A stretch of 64,000 bases of DNA from Streptomyces sp. PH10-H1 (GCF_030063355.1 NZ_JASISZ010000031.1:1-64000), one strand, 5' to 3'. Positions 16,810 through 26,815 are shown, counted from the stretch's first letter. Numbers and translations: made by a program. The notes: generated by a model not told the origin, from the letters alone.

Positions 16810-18951
16810 GTGCATGGACACACAACTGAACACGCCCTGGCCATCGTCGGTGCCGGGCCCCGCGGCACGAGCGTGCTGGAACGGATCTGCGCGAGCGCCC
16901 GCGAGCTGACGTCCGGCGCGGCACTGACCGTCCACGTCGTGGATCCGTCCCCACCTGGTCCCGGCAGCGTGTGGCGGACGGGCCAGTCGCGGGAACTGCT
17001 GATGAACACGGTGGCGTCGCAGGTGACGCTGTTCACGGACTCCAGCGTGGAGTGCGAGGGCCCGATCCTGCGCGGCCCCGGTCTCTACGCATGGGCGCGG
17101 TCCCTGCCGCACTCCGCGGGGGCGGACCGCTACGAGCCCTGGGTGCGGGCGCAGGCGCGGGCGCTGGGACCCGACGACTATCCGAGCAGGGCCTTCTACG
17201 GGCACTACCTGGAGTGGGTGTTCCGGCAGGTGCTGCGCGTGGCACCGGGCAGCGTCACCGTACGGGTGCACACGGCGCGTGCCGTGCGGCTGGAGGATGC
17301 GGCCGCTCCGCCCGGGGATGCGGGTGCGCCGCCCGGGGCGGGCCTGCAGACGCTCACCCTCGACGACGGCGGCACGCTGGACGGCCTGGCCGCCGTCATC
17401 CTGGCCCAGGGCCACCTGCCGGTCTCGGCCACCGAGCGGGAACAGGCCCTGGCCGACTACGCGGACGTCCACGGTCTGAGCCACTTCCCCCCGGCGAACC
17501 CCGCGGACCTCGACCTGTCCGCGATAGCCCCCGGCGAACCGGTGCTCATGCGCGGGCTCGGCCTCAACTTCTTCGACCACATGGCGCTGCTGACCTCCGG
17601 CCGGGGCGGATCGTTCCACCGGGTCGCGGACCCGCGTGGTGACCGGGCGGACGGCACGCTGAGATACCTCGCCTCCGGGCGCGAGCCGCGGATCTACGCC
17701 GGTTCGCGGCGCGGTATCCCGTACCACGCACGCGGGGACAACGCGAAGGGCCCGCACGACCGGCACCAACCGCTGCTGCTCACAGCGGCGGCGATCGAAG
17801 GCCTGCGCGGGCGCGCCGCGTCCGGCGACCTGCCCGACTTCGTGGCGGATGTGTGGCCGCTGGTCGCAAAGGAGGTCGAGACGACGTACTACTGCGGTCT
17901 GCTGTCGGGGACCGGCGACCTTTCCGGCGGTCTCTCCGGCGGTCCATCGCGCGGCTCTTCCGTCGACCTGTTCCGCGACCGGTATCTGCGCGCCCCGCAC
18001 GGCGGCGCCGAAGAGGCCGCGCTGCTCGACGAGTTCGGGATACCGGCGGCGGACCGGTGGGACTGGACCCGGCTGGCCCACCCGCACCGGGGTGCCGCCT
18101 TCGACGGCCGCGCGTCCTTCCGCGGCTGGCTGCTCGGCCATCTGCGGCAGGACGTGGCGCAGGCCCGGCTCGGCAACGTGGACGGGCCGCTCAAAGCGGC
18201 CCTGGACGTCCTGCGGGATCTGCGGAACGAGCTGCGGCAGGTGGTGGACCACAGCGGACTGGCGGGCGCGTCGCACCGCGACCACCTGGACCGCTGGTAC
18301 ACGCCGCTGAACGCCTTCCTGTCGATCGGGCCGCCACGGCGCCGGGTCGAGGAGCTGGTGGCGCTGATCGAAGCGGGCGTGGTGGACATACTGGGCCCAC
18401 GGCTGGAGTTGGGAACCGACGGCGGTCCGTACTTCACGGCCGAGTCGCCGGACGTGCCGGGATCGCGGATCCGGGCCACCACGCTGATCGAGGCCCGGCT
18501 GCCGGAGCCGGATCTGCGCAGGACCGCCGACCCGCTGCTCGCCCGGCTGCTGGCGGCCGGCGCCTGCCGCCCGTACCGGGTGGGCGGTTACGAGACGGGC
18601 GGAGTCGATGTCACGACACGCCCGTACCGGCTGATCGACCGGCGGGGGCGGGCCCATCCCCGGCGCTTCGCCGTGGGCGTGCCGACGGAAGGCGCGCACT
18701 GGGTGACGGCGGCCGGGGCGCGGCCCTGGGCCAACTCGGTCACGCTGGCCGACGCTGACGCCGTGGCCAGGGCCGCGCTGCTGATGGTCACCGGCCGGCC
18801 GCCCTTCTCCGCGGTCCCGGAACCGGCCACGGACCGTGTCACGGACCCGGTTCCCGGCCGCCCCGCGGACCCCCTTCCCGGCCGCCCTTCACTCGGTGTC
18901 CGGGATATTCCCCGCACCGTGTCTCGAACATCACCCACCCCTCTCCCGTAA
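16810..18951 (+). CDS. FAD/NAD(P)-binding protein
   Basis: A 713-residue protein of the FAD_NAD_bind_9 type. It starts with a Rossmann fingerprint, LAIVGAGPRGTSVLERI, followed by a long alpha/beta region with a second nucleotide-site element near LAAVILAQGHLP. The C-terminal 50 residues are Pro/Thr-rich and look disordered. The family is found with oxidases and amino-acid or siderophore hydroxylases, but its reaction is not established. The gene stands alone between a PhoD phosphatase and a DedA gene. The GTG start is weakly supported. Confidence 0.75.
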   Translation: MHGHTTEHALAIVGAGPRGTSVLERICASARELTSGAALTVHVVDPSPPGPGSVWRTGQSRELLMNTVASQVTLFTDSSVECEGPILRGPGLYAWARSLPHSAGADRYEPWVRAQARALGPDDYPSRAFYGHYLEWVFRQVLRVAPGSVTVRVHTARAVRLEDAAAPPGDAGAPPGAGLQTLTLDDGGTLDGLAAVILAQGHLPVSATEREQALADYADVHGLSHFPPANPADLDLSAIAPGEPVLMRGLGLNFFDHMALLTSGRGGSFHRVADPRGDRADGTLRYLASGREPRIYAGSRRGIPYHARGDNAKGPHDRHQPLLLTAAAIEGLRGRAASGDLPDFVADVWPLVAKEVETTYYCGLLSGTGDLSGGLSGGPSRGSSVDLFRDRYLRAPHGGAEEAALLDEFGIPAADRWDWTRLAHPHRGAAFDGRASFRGWLLGHLRQDVAQARLGNVDGPLKAALDVLRDLRNELRQVVDHSGLAGASHRDHLDRWYTPLNAFLSIGPPRRRVEELVALIEAGVVDILGPRLELGTDGGPYFTAESPDVPGSRIRATTLIEARLPEPDLRRTADPLLARLLAAGACRPYRVGGYETGGVDVTTRPYRLIDRRGRAHPRRFAVGVPTEGAHWVTAAGARPWANSVTLADADAVARAALLMVTGRPPFSAVPEPATDRVTDPVPGRPADPLPGRPSLGVRDIPRTVSRTSPTPLP

Positions 18952-19038
18952 CACCCAGCACCTCTGGCGTACGCTGTACGGCTGGGAGCGGATGAAGATC
19001 CGCCCATCCGTGAATAGGCATACGTCGGACGAGGAGGC

Positions 19039-19719
19039 ATGGTGCTCGAGGGTCTGAGCTCCTTGTTCGACTGGCCATGGATTTACGTCCTCGTGGCGCT
19101 GTCGGTACTGCTCGATGTGTTCGTCCCGATCCTGCCCAGCGGGGTGCTGGTGATCAGCGCCGCGACCGCGGGCACCACGGGTGCGGGCGGCGACATCATG
19201 GATGTGGTCGCCCTGCTGGTGTGCGCGGCCATCGCCTCCTGCGTCGGCGACATCGCCGCCTACCGGCTGGCCTGGCGCGGCGGCGACTGGTTCGACCGCC
19301 GCATGGCACAGTCCCGCAGGCTGTCCACCGCTCAGGAGCGGCTGGGCCAGGTGCTCACGGAGGGCGGCGGGGCGCTCGTCGTCCTCGCCCGCTTCGCACC
19401 GGCCGGCCGTTCCGTGGTGAGCCTGGGCGCGGGTGTGGCGCACCGCCGGCCCAAGGAGTTCCTGCCGTGGTCGGCGCTGGCCGGGGTGGCCTGGGCGACG
19501 TACAGCGTGGGCCTGGGGTACCTCGGCGGCGAGTGGCTGGGCGCGAGCTGGCTCGGCAGCGTCATGTCGCTGGTCGCCCTGTGCGGTTCGGGCGCGCTGG
19601 CCGCCTATGTCTTCCGCCGCGGCCGCCGCACCGCGATGGCGGCGGCGCTGGCCACCGTGCCGCTGACCATCCCGCCGCAGACCGCCGCCGACCGGGGCAC
19701 GGTCGTCGAGGCGCTCTGA
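19039..19719 (+). CDS. DedA-family membrane protein
   Basis: A 226-residue protein with four to six hydrophobic helices. It shows the DedA pattern: an N-terminal re-entrant hydrophobic block, an acidic and basic pair (GDIAAYRLAWRGG), and the R-x-x-P-x-G-R motif ARFAPAGRSVVS followed by a helix containing GYLGGEW. DedA proteins support membrane lipid carrier recycling and the proton gradient. GAGGAGG lies only one base before the ATG, so initiation at the adjacent GTG (19042) is possible. Confidence 0.85.
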   Translation: MVLEGLSSLFDWPWIYVLVALSVLLDVFVPILPSGVLVISAATAGTTGAGGDIMDVVALLVCAAIASCVGDIAAYRLAWRGGDWFDRRMAQSRRLSTAQERLGQVLTEGGGALVVLARFAPAGRSVVSLGAGVAHRRPKEFLPWSALAGVAWATYSVGLGYLGGEWLGASWLGSVMSLVALCGSGALAAYVFRRGRRTAMAAALATVPLTIPPQTAADRGTVVEAL

Positions 19720-19829
19720 CGCCCCTGCACCACCCCTGCCCGGCCCGCCCCGTTCCCCCTGGCTTCGGTTTCCGCCCGACGGCCGGCCCGCATCCCCGGC
19801 AAATGGCGTGCGGCGGGGATCATGGGGGC

Positions 19830-20186
19830 ATGCAGCCCGCCGCCCCCCGCTCCCGGACCGTCGCCGCCGGGCTGCTGCTCGGCGCGGCGGCCTACACCGC
19901 GTGGGTCCTGGAGGTCGTGCCGGCCACCGGCCTGGACCCGGTCAACGCCTACGTCAGCGAGCTGGCCGCCGCCGACCAGCCGCTGGGCGGCCTCTTCCGC
20001 GCCACCGACCTCGCCGCCGGGCTCGCGGTGTCCGCCGCCGCCGTGATCGCCCTGCTGCGCCTGCCGCGCCGCCCCGTGGTCGGTCGTGGGCTGGGCGGCT
20101 CGGCCACCTCCGTCGGCACGCCCGCTCCGCCCGCTCCGTCGGCCCCGTCTGTTCCGTCCCCTGCCTCGCGAGGTGAATCCGAGTGA
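19830..20186 (+). CDS. Truncated DUF998-like membrane protein
   Basis: A 118-residue product whose first ~85 residues match the start of DUF998 proteins: helix AGLLLGAAAYTAWV, the loop with DPVNAYVSELAAADQP, and a second helix. Full DUF998 proteins have about six helices and 200 residues. Here the sequence breaks into a Pro/Ala/Ser tail and stops inside the start of the hydrolase gene. It is therefore probably a deletion remnant whose translation may still couple to the hydrolase through a GTGA overlap. Confidence 0.55.
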   Translation: MQPAAPRSRTVAAGLLLGAAAYTAWVLEVVPATGLDPVNAYVSELAAADQPLGGLFRATDLAAGLAVSAAAVIALLRLPRRPVVGRGLGGSATSVGTPAPPAPSAPSVPSPASRGESE

Positions 20187-21028
20187 TCCTGCGCATCGGC
20201 GGGGTGCCACTGCACGTCCTGCGGGAGGGCTCGGGACCGGTGTGCGTGCTCAGCGGCGGCCTGGGCTGCTGCTGGTTCGACTGGGACCCGGTCGTCCCGC
20301 TGCTCGCCCCGCACCGCACGGTCGTGCGCTTCGACCGGCCGGGCTTCGGGCTGAGCGCCCCGCTCCTCGTACCGCCGACGGCGGCCGGGGAGGCCGACCG
20401 GATTCTGGGCGTCCTGGACGCGCTGGGCCTGAACGGGCCGGCGACCGTGGTCGGGCACTCCATCGCGGCCTTCCACGTGGAGGCGTTCGCCCGGCTGCAT
20501 CCTGGCCGCACGGCGGGCGTGGTGCTGGTGGACGGCAGCGTAGAGGAGGACCCCCGGCCCGCACCCGCCGTGGAGTGGCGCACCGGCGCCGCCACACTGT
20601 TCGCCCGGGGGCTGAGCGCCGCCGCCCTGCCGTACACGCTGGGCCCGGCCACCCGCCGGCTCACCGTACGGATGTCGAGGTCGCGGGGCGGCGATCCGGC
20701 GCCCGCCGGCCTCGTACGCCGCTGCTACGGCACCTCGCGCCATCTGCGGGCCGCCCTGCTGGAGAACGCCCGCTACCTCGACGTTGCGGCCGAACTCGCC
20801 GCCCTGCGCGAGCGCGCGCCCCTCCCGCCCGTGCCGGTGACCGTGCTGGCCGCCGACGGCGGTGGCCGGTCGCACCGGCAGCGGCGCTGGCTGGAGCGGC
20901 AGCGCGCCCTCGCGGACACCCTCGGCGCCCGCTTCACGACGGCTGCCCCCGCCGGCCACCTGGTGATGCTCGATCACCCGGCGGCCGTCGCGGAGGCGGT
21001 CCTGGCGGCGAGCGCCGGCCCGGTCTGA
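20183..21028 (+). CDS. Alpha/beta-fold hydrolase
   Basis: A 281-residue alpha/beta hydrolase. The oxyanion region is SGGLGCCWFDWDP, the nucleophile elbow is VVGHSIAAFH (Ser), and the catalytic His is in PAGHLVMLDHP near the end. An Asp or Glu after strand 6 or 7 should complete the triad. It begins with GTG overlapping the stop of the truncated DUF998 gene. No signal peptide is present, so it is cytoplasmic. The substrate is unknown; esters or lactones are typical. Confidence 0.85.
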   Translation: MILRIGGVPLHVLREGSGPVCVLSGGLGCCWFDWDPVVPLLAPHRTVVRFDRPGFGLSAPLLVPPTAAGEADRILGVLDALGLNGPATVVGHSIAAFHVEAFARLHPGRTAGVVLVDGSVEEDPRPAPAVEWRTGAATLFARGLSAAALPYTLGPATRRLTVRMSRSRGGDPAPAGLVRRCYGTSRHLRAALLENARYLDVAAELAALRERAPLPPVPVTVLAADGGGRSHRQRRWLERQRALADTLGARFTTAAPAGHLVMLDHPAAVAEAVLAASAGPV

Positions 21029-21118
21029 CGGTCTACAGCCAGATGTCGGCCGACTCCTTGGCGAACACCGCGGTCCTGGCGGTCAGTTCCGTCAGCGGAG
21101 TGACTCCATACCTTGCCA

Positions 21119-21139
21119 GATGGGGACACTGTCCCCATC
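21119..21139. promoter_or_regulatory. Perfect 21-bp palindrome upstream of the encapsulin gene
   Basis: Arms GATGGGGACA and TGTCCCCATC meet at a single central C. Odd symmetry with no loop argues for a protein-binding operator rather than an RNA hairpin. It lies 135 bp before the encapsulin start. A TAGTCT element at 21180-21185 could be the -10 box. Confidence 0.6.
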
Positions 21140-21273
21140 GGCCAAAAGTCCCTTCCCCCCGTACCAAGGTTCGGTGTTTTAGTCTCACTCGATCCGGCGA
21201 TAGCCAGCGCGGAGGGTGACGAAAAGAATGGTTCTGCATTCCACACCTCACCTCCTAGTGCGAAGGACTACGC

Positions 21274-22707
<1,434 letters not shown>

Positions 22708-22733
22708 GGCCGGGACCAGCGCCCGCTACGAGA

Positions 22734-22761
22734 GGCGGCCGGGGATTCTCCCCCGGCCGCC
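22734..22761. terminator. Hairpin between encapsulin and DUF4239 genes
   Basis: GGCGGCCGGGG and CCCCGGCCGCC form an 11-bp stem with a six-base loop between convergent genes. Confidence 0.75.
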
Positions 22762-22791
22762 GCCTCCGTCCGTGCCCCGCTCCGCTCCGCG

Positions 22792-23553
22792 TTACTTCAG
22801 CGCCGGGAACAGGTCCCGGAAGACATCGGCGCTGACCGCGATGCCCCGGCCGAATGGCGCGTCGAGGTCCCAGATCAGGAACAGCAGGAACGCGATCAGC
22901 GCACTGAACAGGCCGGCCAGCAGCAACTCCCGCCCAGAGCGGCGGATCTGCAGCGTGAAGATCAGCCCCACCGTCGCCAGAGCACCCGCGATGAGACCGA
23001 ACCACACCATCCCCGGCATCGTCGCCCCGGCCTTCTGGCCGCGCGCGGTACGCGCCTCGTCCGCCACCGCGACCTGGTCCACCATCGGCTGGTACGCCTG
23101 CGCGTCCAGATCCCCCTTCGGCGCGTAGTCCGTCACGCCCCGGCGCACCACCGACAGCAGTTCCGTCCCCTGCGGGGAGAGGGTGCCGTGGTCGGTCATG
23201 TACGGCCACTCCTGGTGGATCACATAGCTGACGTACGCGTCGACGTCCGCCCGGATCCGGTCCCGCACCCCGGGCGGATACACCTGCACCCGCGTGCTCA
23301 CCTCATGCAGGGCCTGTGCCTCGCGCATCACATCGTCCTGCGCCGCGCTCTGCCCCTCCCACACGCCCGCGATGGCCAGGCCCAGAACGATCGCGTAGAT
23401 CACCCCGATCATCATCGTCATGTACTCGATGACGTCCGGCGTCTCCGTGGGGTCGTCGTCCACCGGGACGCGCCGCTGTCTGAGCACGACGACAGTGACG
23501 ACGACCACGCAGGCCGCGGCCATCGCGATCACCAGAACAATCCACTGCGACAT
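22792..23553 (-). CDS. DUF4239 (bestrophin-like) membrane protein
   Basis: A 253-residue protein with two N-terminal helices (VLVIAMAAACVVVVTVVVL and a second near IGVIYAIVLGLAIAGVW), a soluble helical middle with HEVSTRVQVYP, and two C-terminal helices. This is the DUF4239 layout, distantly like bestrophin channels. Ion-channel activity is only suggested. The ATG has AGGAG upstream. It follows the PT-rich secreted protein by 33 bp on the same strand and is probably co-transcribed with it. Confidence 0.8.
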   Translation of the reverse strand: MSQWIVLVIAMAAACVVVVTVVVLRQRRVPVDDDPTETPDVIEYMTMMIGVIYAIVLGLAIAGVWEGQSAAQDDVMREAQALHEVSTRVQVYPPGVRDRIRADVDAYVSYVIHQEWPYMTDHGTLSPQGTELLSVVRRGVTDYAPKGDLDAQAYQPMVDQVAVADEARTARGQKAGATMPGMVWFGLIAGALATVGLIFTLQIRRSGRELLLAGLFSALIAFLLFLIWDLDAPFGRGIAVSADVFRDLFPALK

Positions 23554-23586
23554 TCGGAACTCCTAGCTGACTGAACTGACAGCGGG

Positions 23587-24273
23587 TCAACGGGCCCTGC
23601 CGTGCGCGCGTGACCCCGGCCGCAGCACAGCCGCCGCGAGCAGTCCCGGCACCGTCGTGAGAAGCATCGTCATCATCAGCGGCCGCTGATGGTGCTTCGG
23701 GGCCGGCGGAGGTGCGACGCGCTTCGGCCAGTGGACGGCCGGGCGCGGAGGCGGGGCGTGCCGCGGGGACGGGGTGGGCGCGGGGCTGGTCGCAGGCGTG
23801 GGCGTCGGCTCGACGCGGGGTGCCGGCGCCGCCCGTGGGGGCGCCACGGGCGCTCGACGCGTGGGCTGCGGCGCCGGTTGCGGCGTGGGCGCACGGGTCA
23901 GCGCCGGGGTGGGTGCGGGGGTGGGGCTCGGCGTCGGGGTCGGTGTCGGGGTCGGTGAAGGCGTCGGCGTGGGTGTCGGTTCCGGGCACGGCGGCTCGTG
24001 CTCGTGCCCATGGCAGTGACAGGGCCAGTACCAGTGCCGGTGCTCATGGCAGGGGCAGTGCCCGAGCCACAGCTGAACGTCCAACGGCTGAACGTCCAAC
24101 GGCTGAACATGAACGCAGACCCGTAAGGAGCCCTGCCCCGCCTGAACCGAGACCGGGCCCGGACACGGGTCGTCCGCCACCGCCACCGGTACCAGCAGCC
24201 CCGATCCGCACAGCGCGGTCCCCGCCACCACCACTGCCCCGCGCAGGGCAGCCCTTCCCCACCGATTTCTCAC
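23587..24273 (-). CDS. Secreted PT-repeat protein with His/Cys-rich segment
   Basis: A 228-residue protein. Residues 1-34 are a Sec signal peptide ending PVAVADD. Residues 60-98 are a dense His/Cys/Trp stretch with HCPCHEHRHWYWPCHCHGH, well suited to bind metal. Residues 98-190 are PTPTPSP repeats that form a rigid stalk. A C-terminal hydrophobic helix (MTMLLTTVPGLLAAAVL) and basic tail would anchor it in the membrane. No LPxTG motif is present. The GTG start lacks a strong ribosome site. Function is unknown; metal capture at the cell surface is an inference. Confidence 0.65.
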   Translation of the reverse strand: MRNRWGRAALRGAVVVAGTALCGSGLLVPVAVADDPCPGPVSVQAGQGSLRVCVHVQPLDVQPLDVQLWLGHCPCHEHRHWYWPCHCHGHEHEPPCPEPTPTPTPSPTPTPTPTPSPTPAPTPALTRAPTPQPAPQPTRRAPVAPPRAAPAPRVEPTPTPATSPAPTPSPRHAPPPRPAVHWPKRVAPPPAPKHHQRPLMMTMLLTTVPGLLAAAVLRPGSRAHGRAR

Positions 24274-24377
24274 AGGACAGATCTTGAGGCCCGCCGGCTC
24301 GCGACTCTGCCCGTGTTCGAACCCGTTCCCCCGAACGAATCAACGCATGGTCGTTAAACCTCGGGCCGGGTCGGGGA

Positions 24378-24754
24378 TCAGGCGACGATCCGCATCTCGT
24401 GCGGCGTGCCGTTGAGCCGCCGCCCGCCCGCCTCCGTACACATCACGATGTCCTCGATCCGCACCCCGAAGCGCCCCGGCAGATAGATGCCCGGCTCGAT
24501 CGAGAAGCACATCCCCGGCACGAGCGGCTGCTCCTCGCCCTCAGCAGGTGCATCGCCCACGCCGAATCGGAGATCCCGCACCGGCCGTCGGGCCGCAGCA
24601 GGCCGATCGCCGTCGGCTGATATCCGCACAAATACACCAGATCCGGCCCCGGCGTCACCACCAGCCCTGCCAGCCCCGCTCCGGCCGCCGCCTTCGCGGC
24701 ACGCGTCATCCGCGCCGCGTAGTCCTCCCACGTGAACGGCTGGATACCCGCCAT
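24378..24754 (-). pseudogene. Remnant of an M24 Xaa-Pro-type aminopeptidase
   Basis: The start region reads MAGIQPFTWEDYAARM and LVVTPGPDLVYLCGYQPTAI, the N-terminus of a proline-type peptidase, and keeps a good GGAGGAG ribosome site. The frame then shifts, and the end reads LVPGMCFSIEPGIYLPG and RIEDIVMCTEAGGRRLN, the catalytic C-terminus. About 250 residues with most metal ligands are missing, with the junction near 24595. It is a deletion-derived pseudogene. Confidence 0.8.
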
Positions 24755-24835
24755 GGCTCCTCCTGAGGCCGCCGGACCATACGGTTTCCAGCCTCGGGGG
24801 TGACCACGCGGCCCGCCAGTCAGGGGTCGGAGACG

Positions 24836-24873
24836 CCGGGAGCCCCCGGCCATGGCTGGCCGGGGGCTCCCGG
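24836..24873. terminator. 17-bp perfect hairpin downstream of tRNA-Val
   Basis: Two perfect 17-base arms separated by a four-base TGGC loop lie 14 bp past the tRNA 3' end on its strand. This is the strongest hairpin in the region and a clear terminator for the tRNA transcript. Confidence 0.85.
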
Positions 24874-24886
24874 ATCGATCGTGCGG

Positions 24887-24958
24887 TGGGCGTGGACGGG
24901 TTCGAACCGCCGACCAGCGCCGTGTAAAGGCGCTGCTCTACCACTGAGCTACACGCCC
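24887..24958 (-). tRNA. tRNA-Val (anticodon UAC)
   Basis: A 72-base cloverleaf on the minus strand. The acceptor stem is GGGCGTG/CACGCCC with discriminator A, the D arm is GCTC..GAGC, the anticodon stem GCGCC/GGCGC encloses TTTACAC with anticodon TAC, and the T loop is TTCGAAC. No CCA is encoded next to the discriminator. It reads GUA and, by wobble, GUG valine codons. Confidence 0.95.
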
Positions 24959-25147
24959 GCGGAACGTGAAGTGACAGATTACATCGCCGACCCCTGTGCT
25001 CCTCAACCCGATACCAAGAGCGGGTAAAGCATCGCCCGGCGTTCGGTCACGTGTCCGTGCAACCGGCCCGGGCCGTGTATTCGTCTTGGTCAGGTGGGAG
25101 ACTGGAGCCGACAGACACCAGCGGCGGACCTGCGGGAGAGAGTCACT

Positions 25148-26389
25148 GTGACGACGGCACGCTCGTGGTGGCGGCGCGGCGACAATCTGCGCGCTGATGC
25201 CCAGGCCGCGAAGGACGCCGCATCGCAGGCCTTCTATGAGCTGGACACCGCGCAGCGGGATCTCGAGATGTCGATAGAGACCATCAAAGCGGTCGACAGC
25301 TCTCCTGCCGCGCAGCGCGCGCTGGCCGGGTTCCGGGCGCTCGGGGAACAGATCGACCAGGTGAGCGGGGCCTACATCGCCACCGTTGACGCGCATGACC
25401 TGGACCGCGATGAGCTGGACGCGTCCACCGCCGCCCGGGCCCGCAGCGAGCTGACGAAGGCGAAGGACGATCTCGACCGGGCGAAGGCAGACCTGGAGCG
25501 GTTCGCGCAGAGCCTGGGGCCGCTGCTGGGGAAGGCCGAGACGCAGTTGGCGCGGTTGGCGCCCGCGGTCGAACGGGCCCGGCACGGGCTGTTGGCGGCG
25601 AGCAACGCGCTGGACGCGGTGCGGGCCGCGGGGCTGAAGGCCGATGACCTCGCGGCGCGGCTGGCGGCGCTGTCGCCGGAGCTGACGAAGCTGAATCAGG
25701 GAGCCGGTACGCACGGCGTGCCGGAGACGCTGACGCGCGCGGAGGATGTGCAGCGCCGCGCGGAGGCGGTCAGGGCGGAGGCGTCACGACTGCCGGAGCA
25801 GGCGAAGGAGATCGACAAGCGGCTGGTCAGCCTGCGGACCCGCACCGAGGCGCTGGCGACCAGGGCCGCGGGCGTCGATCCGGTCCTCAGTGAGCTGCGG
25901 CGGCGTTTCTCCCTGGCGTGCTGGCAGGACCTGCAGCAGGTTCCGGCGCAGGCGGAGGTCGCGGTGACGCAGGCCGGGGCGAAGCTCGCGGAGGCCGCGA
26001 AGGCGCGCGACGAGCAGCGCTGGGCGGACGCGACCTCACGGCTGAGCACGGTACGGGCGCTGCTGGACGACGTGGACGGGTCGGTCTCCTCGGCCGGCGA
26101 CCGGCTGCGGCGGCTCAATGAGGTCCGCAAGGATCCGAAGGCCGAGGTCGAGAAGACCCGGTTCGCCATCCGAGACGCGCAGCGGCTGGCGATGCAGGGC
26201 CGCACCACACCGGAGCACCGGCATGCCCGTCCGCTGGACGACGCGGTGGGGCGGCTGGACCGGGCGGTGGCAGAGCTGGAAGGCCGGCATCCGGACTACT
26301 GGCACTTCCTGACCGAGACGGCGGCGGTGCGGGAGACCGCGAACCGGGTCGTCGCCAATATCCGTGAGGACCGTGCGCAGGGGCGCTGA
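25148..26389 (+). CDS. Long coiled-coil protein of unknown function
   Basis: A 413-residue, almost entirely helical protein rich in Ala, Arg, Glu and Leu. Heptad stretches include ARSELTKAKDDLDRAKADL and ARLAALSPELTKLNQ. No enzyme motif, signal peptide or membrane helix is seen. The GTG start has GGGAG ten bases upstream; a longer N-terminal extension from 25094 is possible. It is probably a cytoplasmic structural or scaffold protein. It lies alone between tRNA-Val and the FmdB gene. Confidence 0.8.
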   Translation: MTTARSWWRRGDNLRADAQAAKDAASQAFYELDTAQRDLEMSIETIKAVDSSPAAQRALAGFRALGEQIDQVSGAYIATVDAHDLDRDELDASTAARARSELTKAKDDLDRAKADLERFAQSLGPLLGKAETQLARLAPAVERARHGLLAASNALDAVRAAGLKADDLAARLAALSPELTKLNQGAGTHGVPETLTRAEDVQRRAEAVRAEASRLPEQAKEIDKRLVSLRTRTEALATRAAGVDPVLSELRRRFSLACWQDLQQVPAQAEVAVTQAGAKLAEAAKARDEQRWADATSRLSTVRALLDDVDGSVSSAGDRLRRLNEVRKDPKAEVEKTRFAIRDAQRLAMQGRTTPEHRHARPLDDAVGRLDRAVAELEGRHPDYWHFLTETAAVRETANRVVANIREDRAQGR

Positions 26390-26391
26390 GC

Positions 26392-26430
26392 GTGCGGGGG
26401 TTGCGTGCGGGGATTGCGTGCGGGGGTTGC
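26392..26430. repeat. Three tandem 13-bp units before the FmdB gene
   Basis: GTGCGGGGGTTGC is repeated at 26392, 26405 (one change) and 26418, followed by a partial GTGC. The array lies between the coiled-coil gene and the FmdB start. Confidence 0.75.
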
Positions 26431-26470
26431 GTGCTCATCCTGCTCGAGGTGCCGGGGCTATTCTTCGGGC

Positions 26471-26683
26471 ATGCCCCGATACGAGTTTCGCTGCCGGTCC
26501 TGCGGCACCACCTTTGAGCTGAACCGGCCGATGGCCGAGTCGTCCGCCCCCGCGAGCTGCCCGGACGGGCATGACGACACCGTGAAGCTGCTGTCGGCGG
26601 TCGCCGTGGGCGGCACCGCCGCTCCCGCGTCGGGCTCCGGCGGTGGCGGCGGCGGGTGCTGCGGGGGTGGCTGCTGCGGCTGA
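26471..26683 (+). CDS. FmdB-family zinc-ribbon protein
   Basis: A 70-residue protein. Residues 1-38 are the FmdB zinc ribbon: MPRYEFRCRSCG, FELNRPM, then CPDGH as the second metal knuckle. The tail is Gly-rich and ends with CCGGGCCG, adding four more cysteines. Members are proposed transcription or formamide-related regulators, but the role is not settled. The tail may bind an extra metal. Confidence 0.85.
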   Translation: MPRYEFRCRSCGTTFELNRPMAESSAPASCPDGHDDTVKLLSAVAVGGTAAPASGSGGGGGGCCGGGCCG

Positions 26684-26700
26684 CCGCGCCGCCGCACTCT

Positions 26701-26752
26701 CCGGTCCCGTTTACCGGTCCCGTTCACCAGTCCCGTTCACCGGTCCCGTTCA
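26701..26752. repeat. Four tandem 13-bp units containing GTTCACC cores
   Basis: CCGGTCCCGTTCA and close variants repeat at 26701, 26714, 26727 and 26740. Read across unit joins, they give GTTTACC, GTTCACC, GTTCACC and GTTCACT, the core of streptomycete PHO boxes. The spacing is 13 bp, not the usual 11. It lies 94 bp before the phosphonate oxygenase gene. Confidence 0.7.
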
Positions 26753-26815
26753 CTCTCCGGACATTCGGCCGTCCGCCGGTCCTCATGGGCGTGTGCCAGG
26801 TTCTCCATGAATTCA

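Noticed and set aside
26701..26752. Annotating a canonical PHO box
   Set aside because: The cores repeat every 13 bp, while known PhoP sites repeat every 11 bp. It is kept as a tandem repeat with a note.
26392..26752. A CRISPR-like array from the tandem 13-mers around the FmdB gene
   Set aside because: The units are adjacent with no spacers, and no cas genes are present.
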